Source of the DNA: Ruegeria sp. A3M17
Lineage (GTDB): Bacteria; Pseudomonadota; Alphaproteobacteria; Rhodobacterales; Rhodobacteraceae
Length of the DNA stretch: 64,000 nt
Assembly: GCF_003318255.1 (NCBI RefSeq)
Contig: NZ_QOCF01000004.1
Coordinates: 124,001-188,000 of the forward strand
Direction: 5' to 3'
Below are positions 8,626-16,925 of this stretch, piece by piece. Under the pieces are notes generated by a model that made no database searches, was not told where the DNA came from, and saw only the letters and a program-made list of their open reading frames with translations. Made by a program: the position numbers and the translations under genes. How positions within the stretch are numbered: the stretch's first letter is position 1; every line of letters begins with the position of its first letter.

Positions 8626-9801
8626 ATGCACATTCGTCTTGCCGCCCTGGCTATTGTGATCACCACGTTGTTGCTGTCCTTCAATTCACCATCAAAATCC
8701 GGACCAAATTACACGCAGCAGGCCCAGTCATGCCTTGGAAATAAAGGCGGCATGGCACATGTGGTCACGGCCTGCACAACTTTGATGAATGGCGTGGATG
8801 TTTCCCCAGAAAACCGGAACAAATTGCTGAGATCTCGTGGTTGGGCGTACTACAGTGGCAAACAGTACGATAAGGCGATTCTGGATTATACCAGCGCATT
8901 GGCTCTATTCCCGAACGACCCGCAGTCGACTTTGTGGCGTGCTAATGCCTATGACGCGGCAGGCGACGTCCAATCAGCTGAAACAGCGTATGAAAAAGCT
9001 CTGTCGCTTGCCCCAAGCAGCACTGAGGCATTGTTTCACAAGGCCCAGTTCGACAGGGATCAAGGAAACACGTCAGCCGCCATTCAGGGTATGGAGTGGG
9101 TTCTGGAACTCGACCCGAGCTATGGGCGCGCGGGAACAGTACTGATCAATACTCACTACGACGTAAATGGACATGACGCGGTCGAACAGTTTCTGGCACA
9201 AGCTGAACAGCGTTGGCCCGATCAAACATGGGTGTATAGTGCTCGTTTGATCTACGATCTGAATGTCACAGGAGATCATGAAAGCGCTCTTACGGCATCT
9301 GCGACGCTCGCTCGGCTGGAGCCCGGCGAAAATTACGATTTGTTTATGCCAGCTATGATACATCTGAAAATCGGCGACGAAGACAAAGGCATTGAATTTG
9401 TAAACGAATATGCAGATTACGCTGTTCAGCGAGACTTGGCCGAATTGGCTTTCTACAAGCGATGGTATCGCAAAACCTCGAATTGGTATGCTTTGGGTCA
9501 AGATGAAGAGTGGTTGCACCGCTACACGCTGCTTGCTGCCTTTGGCAGGCCGGACCTCGCCATGTCCGTACTCCAAGGTTTCCTTGAGGAAACCGGAGAG
9601 AATGGTCGCTACATTTTGATACTAGTCATGCGAAGATTCGGAACCTCGGTTCCGCGCGAGGCGGACGCCGGTTCTGTTGAGCATTTGAACGCCGCAATCG
9701 CAGATTACCTCGGTCAATTTGAAAAACAAAGCGGCTTCATGGCGAATGGGTTGCCGGAAGAAGTTGCGCCGGTAATGACCCTAACAACCGGTGCTCAGTA
9801 G
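8626..9801 (+). CDS. Exported tetratricopeptide-repeat protein
   Basis: 391 aa. A hydrophobic N-terminus (LAALAIVITTLLLSF) looks like a signal peptide or anchor. At least three TPR-like helical pairs follow around residues 65-175 (for example SRGWAYYSGKQYDKAILDY and LWRANAYDAAGDVQSAETAY). The C-terminal half is helical but not assignable to a known domain. AGGTG lies close before the ATG and GGAGG slightly further upstream. It stands alone between the hydroxyproline arm and the isocitrate dehydrogenase gene. A scaffold role in the envelope is plausible; no specific function can be assigned. Confidence 0.75.
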   Translation: MHIRLAALAIVITTLLLSFNSPSKSGPNYTQQAQSCLGNKGGMAHVVTACTTLMNGVDVSPENRNKLLRSRGWAYYSGKQYDKAILDYTSALALFPNDPQSTLWRANAYDAAGDVQSAETAYEKALSLAPSSTEALFHKAQFDRDQGNTSAAIQGMEWVLELDPSYGRAGTVLINTHYDVNGHDAVEQFLAQAEQRWPDQTWVYSARLIYDLNVTGDHESALTASATLARLEPGENYDLFMPAMIHLKIGDEDKGIEFVNEYADYAVQRDLAELAFYKRWYRKTSNWYALGQDEEWLHRYTLLAAFGRPDLAMSVLQGFLEETGENGRYILILVMRRFGTSVPREADAGSVEHLNAAIADYLGQFEKQSGFMANGLPEEVAPVMTLTTGAQ

Positions 9802-10012
9802 TTTTGGCTATAACTTCTATCCACATTCTCATACCCGTGGCAATTTGCGCCCCGTTTAGACGATTGATCCCAAGCCAATCGTGATTTATGGGAGACGTTG
9901 TCAACACAGAGTCACCGTTGGGCGGTAGGTTAAACACGCCCATCACTAGCCACCCGTTTGTGGCACACTCTGGGATCGCACGCCCCGAAAGGCTTAAAAA
10001 AGGTAAAAGAAT

Positions 10013-12226
10013 ATGGCAGATAACTCAAACTTCGACATATTGTATACCATTGTAGACGAAGCGCCCGAACTGGCCAGCGCCTCGTTCCTGCCCATCATTC
10101 GCAAGTTTGCTAGCGCCGCGGGTGTCAGTGTTGGCACCAAGGATATTTCATTGGCAGGTCGTATTCTCTCGACTTTCCCGGAAAAACTAACCGATGCACA
10201 GCGCATCACCGACGATTTGGCCGCATTGGGCGAGCTGGTGAAAACGCCGGACGCCAACGTGATCAAACTGCCAAACATCTCAGCATCGGTCCCGCAACTT
10301 GTGGCAGCCGTCGAAGAGCTGCAGTCACAGGGCTACGACATTCCGAGCTACCCCGAAGAGCCATCGACCGATGAGGAAAAAGCAATCCGCGCGCGTTACG
10401 ACGCCATCAAAGGCTCGGCTGTGAACCCGGTTCTGCGCGAAGGTAACAGCGACCGCCGTTCCGCCCGCGCCGTGAAGAACTACGCTCAGAAGAACCCGCA
10501 TTCGATGGGAGAGTGGGCGTCGGACAGCAAAACCAAAGTGTCGTCGATGTCTGGCAGTGATTTCTATGCCAACGAGAAGTCGGCCACCATTACCGCCGCT
10601 CAGGCCGGTGACGCCAAGATCGAATTCGTCGGCAAAGACGGCAGCGTCACTGTCCTGAAGGACGCCTGGCCACTGGCCGAGGGCACAGTTGCAGACGCCA
10701 CTTTCATGTCGGTCAAGGCGCTGTCATCCTTCCTGACAGATACGATTGAGGACACCAAGAAAGACGGCACCATGTTCTCGTTGCACATGAAAGCCACGAT
10801 GATGAAGGTCTCGGACCCAATCATCTTTGGCTTTGCGGTCAAAGCATGGCTGGCCCCGGTATTCGAAAAATTCGGCGCGAAACTCGACGCACTGGGTGTG
10901 AACCCGAATTCAGGCTTGGGCGATTTGCTGGAACGTGTTCGGGGCAATGCCGACATCATGTCCGCCATCGACGCGATCAAAGGTGATCGCCCGGCCATGT
11001 ATATGGTCGACAGTGACAAAGGCATAACCAACCTGCACGTGCCGTCAGACGTGATCATCGATGCCTCGATGCCTGCCGTAATCCGGGCAGGCGGCAAAGG
11101 CTGGGACGAGGTCGGTGCCAAGGGCGACACCAACTGTGTGATCCCCGACCGCTGCTATGCATCGGTTTATGATGAGAGCATCAACTTTTTTAAAGCCAAT
11201 GGCGCGCTGAACCCAGCAACTGTCGGTGCTGTCGCCAACGTCGGCCTGATGGCGCAAAAAGCGGAAGAATACGGTTCGCACCCGACGACTTTCCAAGCGC
11301 CGGCCGACGGCACCATCCGTATCGTTTTGGCCAATGGCGAGACGCTGCATTCGCATGACGTTGAAAAGGGCGACATCTGGCGCGCCTGCACTGTGAAGAA
11401 AGCTCCGATCGAAAACTGGATCCAGTTGGCCATGGACCGTCAGCGTTTGACCGGGTCCGAAGCGATCTTCTGGTTGGACGCAAACCGCGCCCACGATGCG
11501 GAACTGATCAAATGCGTCAAACCAGCGCTTGAGGCGGCTGGTGTGGCCGACAAGTTCCTGATCATGGCTCCGCGCGAGGCGACCCGCCAGTCGTTGGAAA
11601 CCATCACGGCAGGTAAGGACAGCATCGCTATCACGGGCAACGTGTTGCGCGACTACCTGACTGACCTGTTCCCGATCCTGGAACTGGGCACGTCGGCCAA
11701 GATGCTGTCGATTGTGAAGCTGATGAATGGCGGTGGTCTGTTCGAAACCGGCGCGGGTGGGTCCGCTCCGAAACACGTGCAGCAATTGGTTGAGGAAAAC
11801 CACCTGCGCTGGGACTCGATGGGTGAGTTCTGTGCCTTGGGTGAATCGCTGAACTTCCTAGCCGACAATAATGGCAACGCCAAAGCGGGTGTTCTGGGTG
11901 CCGCGGCCGAAGCGGCCACGCAAGGCATCCTGGACAACAATAAATCGCCCAGCCGTAAAGTTGGGCAGCCAGATAACCGTGACAGCCACTATTGGTTCGC
12001 ACGCTATTGGGCTGAGGCTCTGGCCGCGCAATCGGGTGATGCTGAATTGTCAGCAGAATTTGCGCCGATTGCAAAAGAGCTGGCGGATAAAGAAGATCAG
12101 ATACTGTCTGAGCTGGCGACCGCTCAGGGTGCTGCCGCGGATCTCGGTGGATATTATCACACCGATCCTGCCAAGACCGCAGCAGTAATGCGCCCCAGCG
12201 CGACACTGAACGCGATCATCGGCTGA
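10013..12226 (+). CDS. icd: Monomeric NADP-dependent isocitrate dehydrogenase
   Basis: 737 aa, matching the roughly 740-aa monomeric (IDH-II) class rather than the 400-aa dimeric enzyme. Recognisable family stretches include [38 protein letters not shown] and the C-terminal [17 protein letters not shown]. It catalyses oxidative decarboxylation of isocitrate to 2-oxoglutarate in the cytoplasm, producing NADPH. Monocistronic: about 210 nt of non-coding DNA upstream and a clear hairpin terminator directly downstream. Confidence 0.97.
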   Translation: MADNSNFDILYTIVDEAPELASASFLPIIRKFASAAGVSVGTKDISLAGRILSTFPEKLTDAQRITDDLAALGELVKTPDANVIKLPNISASVPQLVAAVEELQSQGYDIPSYPEEPSTDEEKAIRARYDAIKGSAVNPVLREGNSDRRSARAVKNYAQKNPHSMGEWASDSKTKVSSMSGSDFYANEKSATITAAQAGDAKIEFVGKDGSVTVLKDAWPLAEGTVADATFMSVKALSSFLTDTIEDTKKDGTMFSLHMKATMMKVSDPIIFGFAVKAWLAPVFEKFGAKLDALGVNPNSGLGDLLERVRGNADIMSAIDAIKGDRPAMYMVDSDKGITNLHVPSDVIIDASMPAVIRAGGKGWDEVGAKGDTNCVIPDRCYASVYDESINFFKANGALNPATVGAVANVGLMAQKAEEYGSHPTTFQAPADGTIRIVLANGETLHSHDVEKGDIWRACTVKKAPIENWIQLAMDRQRLTGSEAIFWLDANRAHDAELIKCVKPALEAAGVADKFLIMAPREATRQSLETITAGKDSIAITGNVLRDYLTDLFPILELGTSAKMLSIVKLMNGGGLFETGAGGSAPKHVQQLVEENHLRWDSMGEFCALGESLNFLADNNGNAKAGVLGAAAEAATQGILDNNKSPSRKVGQPDNRDSHYWFARYWAEALAAQSGDAELSAEFAPIAKELADKEDQILSELATAQGAAADLGGYYHTDPAKTAAVMRPSATLNAIIG

Positions 12227-12233
12227 TAAACAG

Positions 12234-12260
12234 TACCCACGTTTAGCGGCGTGGGTATTT
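12234..12260 (+). terminator. Rho-independent terminator of isocitrate dehydrogenase gene
   Basis: Perfect 8-bp stem TACCCACG / CGTGGGTA with an 8-nt loop, followed by TTTTC, beginning about 8 nt after the stop codon. Confidence 0.8.
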
Positions 12261-12281
12261 TCGGATTGGTGAGATCAATAG

Positions 12282-12316
12282 AAAAAAGGGCCGACCCCCA
12301 AAGTCGGCCCTTTTTT
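12282..12316. terminator. Bidirectional Rho-independent terminator
   Basis: A6, then GGGCCGAC, loop ccccaaa, GTCGGCCC, then T6. The A-run and T-run flanks let it work on both strands, as a second barrier for isocitrate dehydrogenase transcripts and a backup for the leftward cluster converging here. Confidence 0.85.
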
Positions 12317-12453
12317 GAGTGAGTGGTCAGGCCGAAGCCTCACCGGTGTAGTTGATTTCACGTTAACTAATCCACGAGTTTTGGAAATTAGGGGATTCCC
12401 GTACTTTTGGGAATTTTGGGTTCAACCTGTAGCTAAACCACCTGTTTAAAACG

Positions 12454-12480
12454 AAAAAGGGCCGGTCAAATGACCGGCCC
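12454..12480 (-). terminator. Rho-independent terminator of the leftward signalling cluster
   Basis: Perfect 10-bp stem GGGCCGGTCA / TGACCGGCCC with a 2-nt minimal loop, followed on the minus strand by a run of five T (AAAAA at 12454-12458 on the plus strand). It sits 23 nt past the stop of the last LysM protein. Confidence 0.85.
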
Positions 12481-12503
12481 AATTCGCGCGAAAAGTCGAA
12501 TGA

Positions 12504-13610
12504 TTAGTTAGATGCTGCGTTCAGCTTTTCGTTTTGTTCGCGAAGGGTGTCCGAGATAATCGCGTACCACTCGCCGGACTGACGCATTTCGTTCAGGCCC
12601 TTGTTCATCATCGCAATGTACTCACGTGCGAACGGGTTGGTGCGGTGTGCAAGAAAGCTCATCGAGGACAAGGTCGACACATAGGGGTTTTCGACCAGGT
12701 CAGTCGAAGTCAATCCCATGTCATTCATGGTCGAAGCGAACAGATCGACTTCAAACGCGGCGACATCCGCTGTGCCGGTCAGAACGGCATCAAGGCATTC
12801 GCGAGCAGAGTTAGGTTGGACCACATTGGTATTTTCGCGGTTCAGTCCGACTTCTTCCAGGACCACCATGCTCCAACCTGACATGCGGCAAATGGTTGAA
12901 CCTTCAAAGTCTTCGAACTTTGTCGCGCTTGCATAGTCGCTTTCAGGCAGAGTGAAGAAGCCACCTACGATGTCGTATACGGGGACAGAAGCCACGAATT
13001 GCGTACACCGCGCTTCAGTTTCGGACGACCATTCGTATGTGCGGTTCGTACAATCCGGGACGGTCCAGGCGATTGAAATATCGAACGCGCCCAGCGGCAA
13101 CAAAGTGTCCAGATGCGAGCTCCAGTCGTCGACAAAGCTGACGGAGTAATCGCGGCTGTTGCCAGCACGCTGAAGGCTGGTTGTTGCCAGACGGGTCATA
13201 ATACCGCCGCCACCCAGCGCTTCACTCGTGAAGGGTTCCCAACCGTTACCCGCCACCATTTTGATTGGCGGTGCATAGACATTTGATCGCTTGACGCTTG
13301 CCGCGCGTTGCTCTTCTGCTGCGATCAGTTCCTGCGCGGACTGACCGTTTGGCAGGCTACCATCCTCACAGGGCAAGGCCAGAACCAGGCCTGACTCAAG
13401 TGCATTTGGGTTGGTGATGATGTTGCGGTTTGCGTTAAAGATCGGCTGATAGTTCGACGTACCGTATGCTGCGATCGCAATGGTCGCCATCGTGTCGCCG
13501 TCCGCAACTGTATAATTGGTACAAGCTTCTTGCGCAGCGGCGGCGCCGGCGCTCAGAGCGGTAACGGCGGTGGCCGACAGTGCAACTTTCTTCAGGTTCA
13601 ATTCAAACAT
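12504..13610 (-). CDS. Secreted LysM plus solute-binding-domain protein (short form)
   Basis: 368 aa. A signal peptide (VALSATAVTALSAGAAAAQ) is followed by a LysM domain (about residues 30-75, YTVADGDTMATIA to GLVLALPC), a short linker, and a periplasmic binding-protein fold (about 110-365) resembling amino-acid-type family 3 proteins, with WSSHLDTLLPLGAFDIS and a C-terminal MNKGLNEMRQSGEWY. The ATG at 13610 is chosen over a GTG 6 nt upstream because GGAGGAA then has normal spacing. LysM suggests tethering to peptidoglycan. Paralogous to the adjacent gene. No ABC permease is nearby, so a sensing role is more likely than import. Last gene of the cluster. Confidence 0.82.
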   Translation of the reverse strand: MFELNLKKVALSATAVTALSAGAAAAQEACTNYTVADGDTMATIAIAAYGTSNYQPIFNANRNIITNPNALESGLVLALPCEDGSLPNGQSAQELIAAEEQRAASVKRSNVYAPPIKMVAGNGWEPFTSEALGGGGIMTRLATTSLQRAGNSRDYSVSFVDDWSSHLDTLLPLGAFDISIAWTVPDCTNRTYEWSSETEARCTQFVASVPVYDIVGGFFTLPESDYASATKFEDFEGSTICRMSGWSMVVLEEVGLNRENTNVVQPNSARECLDAVLTGTADVAAFEVDLFASTMNDMGLTSTDLVENPYVSTLSSMSFLAHRTNPFAREYIAMMNKGLNEMRQSGEWYAIISDTLREQNEKLNAASN

Positions 13611-13655
13611 GTCCACTTCCTCCAGACTTTTCTTCTAGTTAGGCCACATGGGGCC

Positions 13656-14918
13656 TTAGCCATTTTCCATTTGATGACGCAGAGCGGTTGAAACGATGTC
13701 TCGCCACTCTCCGGATTGCTGCATGATGTCCAAACCCTGATTGAGCGTCTCAAGGATCGCTTCCCCATCCGGATTATCTTTATGGGTCATGACGTTAAGC
13801 GACTTGATCGCCGCCAGATTGGGGTTTTCTACAATGCGGTGTTCGTACCCCAGCCGTCCAATTGCTTCGAAAGCCAGATGAGCTTCGATCGCGACGATAT
13901 CGGCTGTCCCGTTCATAAGCGCGTGAAAGCAATCATCGGGTGAAACTGGGCGCATTAGCGAGATCGCCGGTGCGTACAGTCCGACCGCGTCCATGTGCGA
14001 CAGCGACCAACCTTCGGGGCGACAGATTGTTGTCCCGGCAAAGTCCGCATAAGTCAGTGTTTGCTCATAGCCCGAGCCTTCGCGGGCAAAGAACGTGTCC
14101 ACAACTTCATAGAACGGGTTAGAGAAGTTGTATGTATCGCACCGCGCGCGGTCTTTTTCAGAAAGCGCCTCAGCATCTTCGCAGTTTGGACGCGACCAGG
14201 GGAAGGTGGCATCGAAAGCAAGTGTCGGCATCAAAAGGTCCAGATGCGACGACCAGTCGTTGACGAACTGGATCTTATAGGACTGTTCGGGCGCGGCGCG
14301 CAGCATCGCTGTTTCGACAAGGTAGGTGTAGAGCCCGCGATTGGGTAGGGCCTCGTCGGTGAAAGGCGCATAGTTACCGCCAGTGATAAGCAACAACTGA
14401 CGGTCGCGGATCTCCGGGCGTTCGCCGGCGTCTGCATTACGGATCAGCGCTGCGGCTTCTGCCCGCGCGGATTCGATCTCATCCTTGGCAGCCGATTTTG
14501 CAGCGATCACTGCATCTTCGCTTGCCTTTTTGGCTTCAGCTTCGGCTTCGGCAACGCGGGCTTCCGCCTCTGCGATGGCTTTCGCCGCGCGATTCTCGGC
14601 TGCCTTGACCAGCTCGGCTGCCATTTCGGCGGCCATAGCTTCGGCTTCAGTCTGCGGCACGGCCGGTGCACGCCCGATCTCTTCCAAACAAGGCATGCTC
14701 AGAACGTCGCCTACCCGAATGATGTTCGGATTGTTTCCGATCACGTCCCGGTTTGCATCGTAAATGATACGAAAGTCTTCGGTCGAATAAACTTCGATGG
14801 ATAACTCGCGCAGGCTGTCGCCGCGTTGAATTTCGTAGGTTGAGCATGCCTGTTGTGCCGAGGCGGTACCCGCAGCGGCAGCAAGTGCCAGGCTTGATAT
14901 GATCAGATGGTTTCTCAT
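13656..14918 (-). CDS. Secreted LysM, coiled-coil and solute-binding-domain protein (long form)
   Basis: 420 aa. Signal peptide (LIISSLALAAAAGTASAQ), LysM domain (about residues 24-77, YEIQRGDSLRELSIEVY to GDVLSMPC), an alanine/glutamate-rich predicted coiled coil (about 85-155), then a periplasmic binding fold (about 165-415) with FVNDWSSHLDLLMP, closely related to the short-form paralogue. The ATG at 14918 is taken because the signal peptide begins there. The helical spacer between peptidoglycan-binding and ligand-binding parts distinguishes it from its neighbour. It follows the phosphatase gene by 22 nt, so it is probably co-transcribed with the kinase module. Ligand unknown. Confidence 0.82.
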   Translation of the reverse strand: MRNHLIISSLALAAAAGTASAQQACSTYEIQRGDSLRELSIEVYSTEDFRIIYDANRDVIGNNPNIIRVGDVLSMPCLEEIGRAPAVPQTEAEAMAAEMAAELVKAAENRAAKAIAEAEARVAEAEAEAKKASEDAVIAAKSAAKDEIESARAEAAALIRNADAGERPEIRDRQLLLITGGNYAPFTDEALPNRGLYTYLVETAMLRAAPEQSYKIQFVNDWSSHLDLLMPTLAFDATFPWSRPNCEDAEALSEKDRARCDTYNFSNPFYEVVDTFFAREGSGYEQTLTYADFAGTTICRPEGWSLSHMDAVGLYAPAISLMRPVSPDDCFHALMNGTADIVAIEAHLAFEAIGRLGYEHRIVENPNLAAIKSLNVMTHKDNPDGEAILETLNQGLDIMQQSGEWRDIVSTALRHQMENG

Positions 14919-14940
14919 GGGTCCTGTTGCTTTGCCTTGT

Positions 14941-15726
14941 TTAGTTTTTTGTAAGTTTGACAACACCGATTGAGATGTTGTCCTGATCTGGGTCGCCCTT
15001 AGCGTTCAGCGCGGCCTGCAGCGCCCCGGCTATGTCTTGTGCAAGCCCGCTGGCATTGGATTGAAGAATGGACTGAATTTCAGCGTTGCTGAGATATTGG
15101 AGGCCGTCGCTTCCCAGAACCAAAACATCCGAAGGTGTCAGGTCCAGCGGGGTTTCCGGGCAATCGACCTTTGGAATTGCCGCACCCATGATGACCGAAG
15201 TCAGTTGGTTGCGGTCAGGATGCGCCAGGGCTTCGGCCTCGGTCAAAGTCCCTTCGGCCAATTGTGCATCAATCATAGGAGCCATCGAGTGATCTTCGTT
15301 GATCTGCGACAGCTCTCCGTCCCGGAACAGGTAAAGCGGGCTGTCGCCGATCGAAATCCAGAACAGCCGCTGGCCCAACAACAAAGTGCCCAACATGGTT
15401 GAGCCCATGTTGAATCCAGTACCTTGTTCCTCGGAATAACCGGCAATGGACGCATTGGCGTGCATTGCCGCAAGGGGCAACGCGTCGATCAATGCGGACT
15501 CGGGTGTCGTTGAACCTTCAAGCTCGGCATCTAACGCGTCACGCCAGGCCTGGATCACAAGGTCCGAGGCGACTTCACCTGCCGCATGCCCGCCCATGCC
15601 GTCAGCGACGACGACATAGCTTGCATTCGTCGCATCGAACATGCGCGAAGCAACCGCGTCCTCCTGCGTGTCACGCTGGCCCTTGTCCAGGATCAGCGCA
15701 ATATCATATGCCGGTGTCGCCAGCAT
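14941..15726 (-). CDS. PP2C-family Ser/Thr protein phosphatase
   Basis: 261 aa cytoplasmic phosphatase. The metal-binding PP2C motifs appear in order: RDTQEDA, VVADGMGGHAAGEVAS, GSTMLGTLLL, WISIGDSPLYLFRDG, LGSDGL and DQDNISIGV. It would reverse phosphorylation by the kinase encoded upstream in the same direction. It follows the FHA gene by 3 nt. Kinase, FHA and PP2C together resemble the PpkA-Fha-PppA switch of type VI secretion loci, but no T6SS structural gene is present here. Confidence 0.92.
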   Translation of the reverse strand: MLATPAYDIALILDKGQRDTQEDAVASRMFDATNASYVVVADGMGGHAAGEVASDLVIQAWRDALDAELEGSTTPESALIDALPLAAMHANASIAGYSEEQGTGFNMGSTMLGTLLLGQRLFWISIGDSPLYLFRDGELSQINEDHSMAPMIDAQLAEGTLTEAEALAHPDRNQLTSVIMGAAIPKVDCPETPLDLTPSDVLVLGSDGLQYLSNAEIQSILQSNASGLAQDIAGALQAALNAKGDPDQDNISIGVVKLTKN

Positions 15727-15729
15727 CTA

Positions 15730-16719
15730 TTAGGAATCCCGCCAGTCAAAGCCATCGTCACAGAAAGCGGCAAAGCGGACTGATGTTTCGCTGATGCGGA
15801 TCAGATCCCCGCTGGACAGTGGGACGGTGCTGAGGACCGGCTTGCCGTTCAGACGCACCAGGTTGGCCTTGCCGCCGTGTCCCAGATAACATTTGCGGTC
15901 CTCGGGATCATAGGCAATCACCGCATGGTTGCTGCGGGAAATGCCAGTGTCGCCAAAGTCCAGCTGAATGGCTTGATCGTCGTTGCGGCCAATCTGCATC
16001 AAGCCCTCGGTCAGCGTTACGCTCGCACCCCGGCCCGGACCGCCAGTGATGACCAGCCAACCAACCGGGAAAGACTGTTCGGCATTGTCTGTCTTGGCTG
16101 CAGGTTCTGCTGTCTCGATGAGGTCCTGCACATGCGTGTCGGCGCGTTCGAAACCCAGGAAGGTTGTCTTGACGCGACCACGACGATCTTCGGCAGCCGC
16201 GGGCTGCGGAACCGGTGCAACCTCAACCAGTGGTTCTTCGGCGACCGGTGCTTCTGGCACCGGTTCTGCGACGGGTTCGTCAGCGACAACCTCGATGATC
16301 TGTTCCGGCTCGGATTCCTCTACTTCAAGTACCTCGTGCTCGACAACCTCTTCGACTTCTTCCTCAACTGCCGAGTGCAGCGTCAACACGGTTTCTGCTT
16401 CGGGCGCAGGTACTTCGTCTGCCACGTCCTGAACTTCTGCGATAACTTCTGCGACGACGACATCATCTTCAGCCTCAGTTGCATCTGCTACGTCTTTCTC
16501 AGAGAATTCCGGCATTTTCTCTTCGGGAACCAACTCATCGGCTTCTTCGTAGCTGTCTGAGGACATATTACCGCCTGCCAGTGCCTCGCGAAGGGCATTG
16601 AAATCGGCGATCGGTTCGGCCTTTTCCGCCTCTGGCGCTACCGCTTCTTCGGCTTCGTTTTCTTTCGGTTTGCCGGCACCTTCGAGAAGCCGGCTAAGAG
16701 GGCTTTTGTATTTGAACAT
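15730..16719 (-). CDS. FHA-domain phosphothreonine-binding protein
   Basis: 329 aa. The N-terminal two-thirds (about residues 20-190) is acidic, Glu/Ala/Pro-rich and probably disordered. The C-terminal FHA domain (about 220-320) carries GLMQIGRNDD, the SRSNHAVI motif (the Ser/His pair of the FHA signature) and LNGKPV. The ATG at 16719 is chosen (MFKYKSPLSRLLEG); an upstream in-frame start has no support. Likely reads out phosphorylation by the adjacent kinase. The acidic tail resembles that of the GTPase at 24137, so these proteins may share a binding partner. Confidence 0.88.
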   Translation of the reverse strand: MFKYKSPLSRLLEGAGKPKENEAEEAVAPEAEKAEPIADFNALREALAGGNMSSDSYEEADELVPEEKMPEFSEKDVADATEAEDDVVVAEVIAEVQDVADEVPAPEAETVLTLHSAVEEEVEEVVEHEVLEVEESEPEQIIEVVADEPVAEPVPEAPVAEEPLVEVAPVPQPAAAEDRRGRVKTTFLGFERADTHVQDLIETAEPAAKTDNAEQSFPVGWLVITGGPGRGASVTLTEGLMQIGRNDDQAIQLDFGDTGISRSNHAVIAYDPEDRKCYLGHGGKANLVRLNGKPVLSTVPLSSGDLIRISETSVRFAAFCDDGFDWRDS

Positions 16720-16925
16720 GGTGTCGACACCTTTATTCCTTGGCACAGGACAACGGTCCTATGGGGCTGCTTCTTACCTCTGTGCGCGGTTGCACAACGG
16801 CACGGATGTTTGTGACAACAAGGTCACTTTCTATTTCCGCGACGGGCCGGTTCCCGTCAGGGGTGCCGAATTTGGCGCTACCCTCAGCAAATACATACTG
16901 GCAGATCACTTACGAACCGGTCAGA

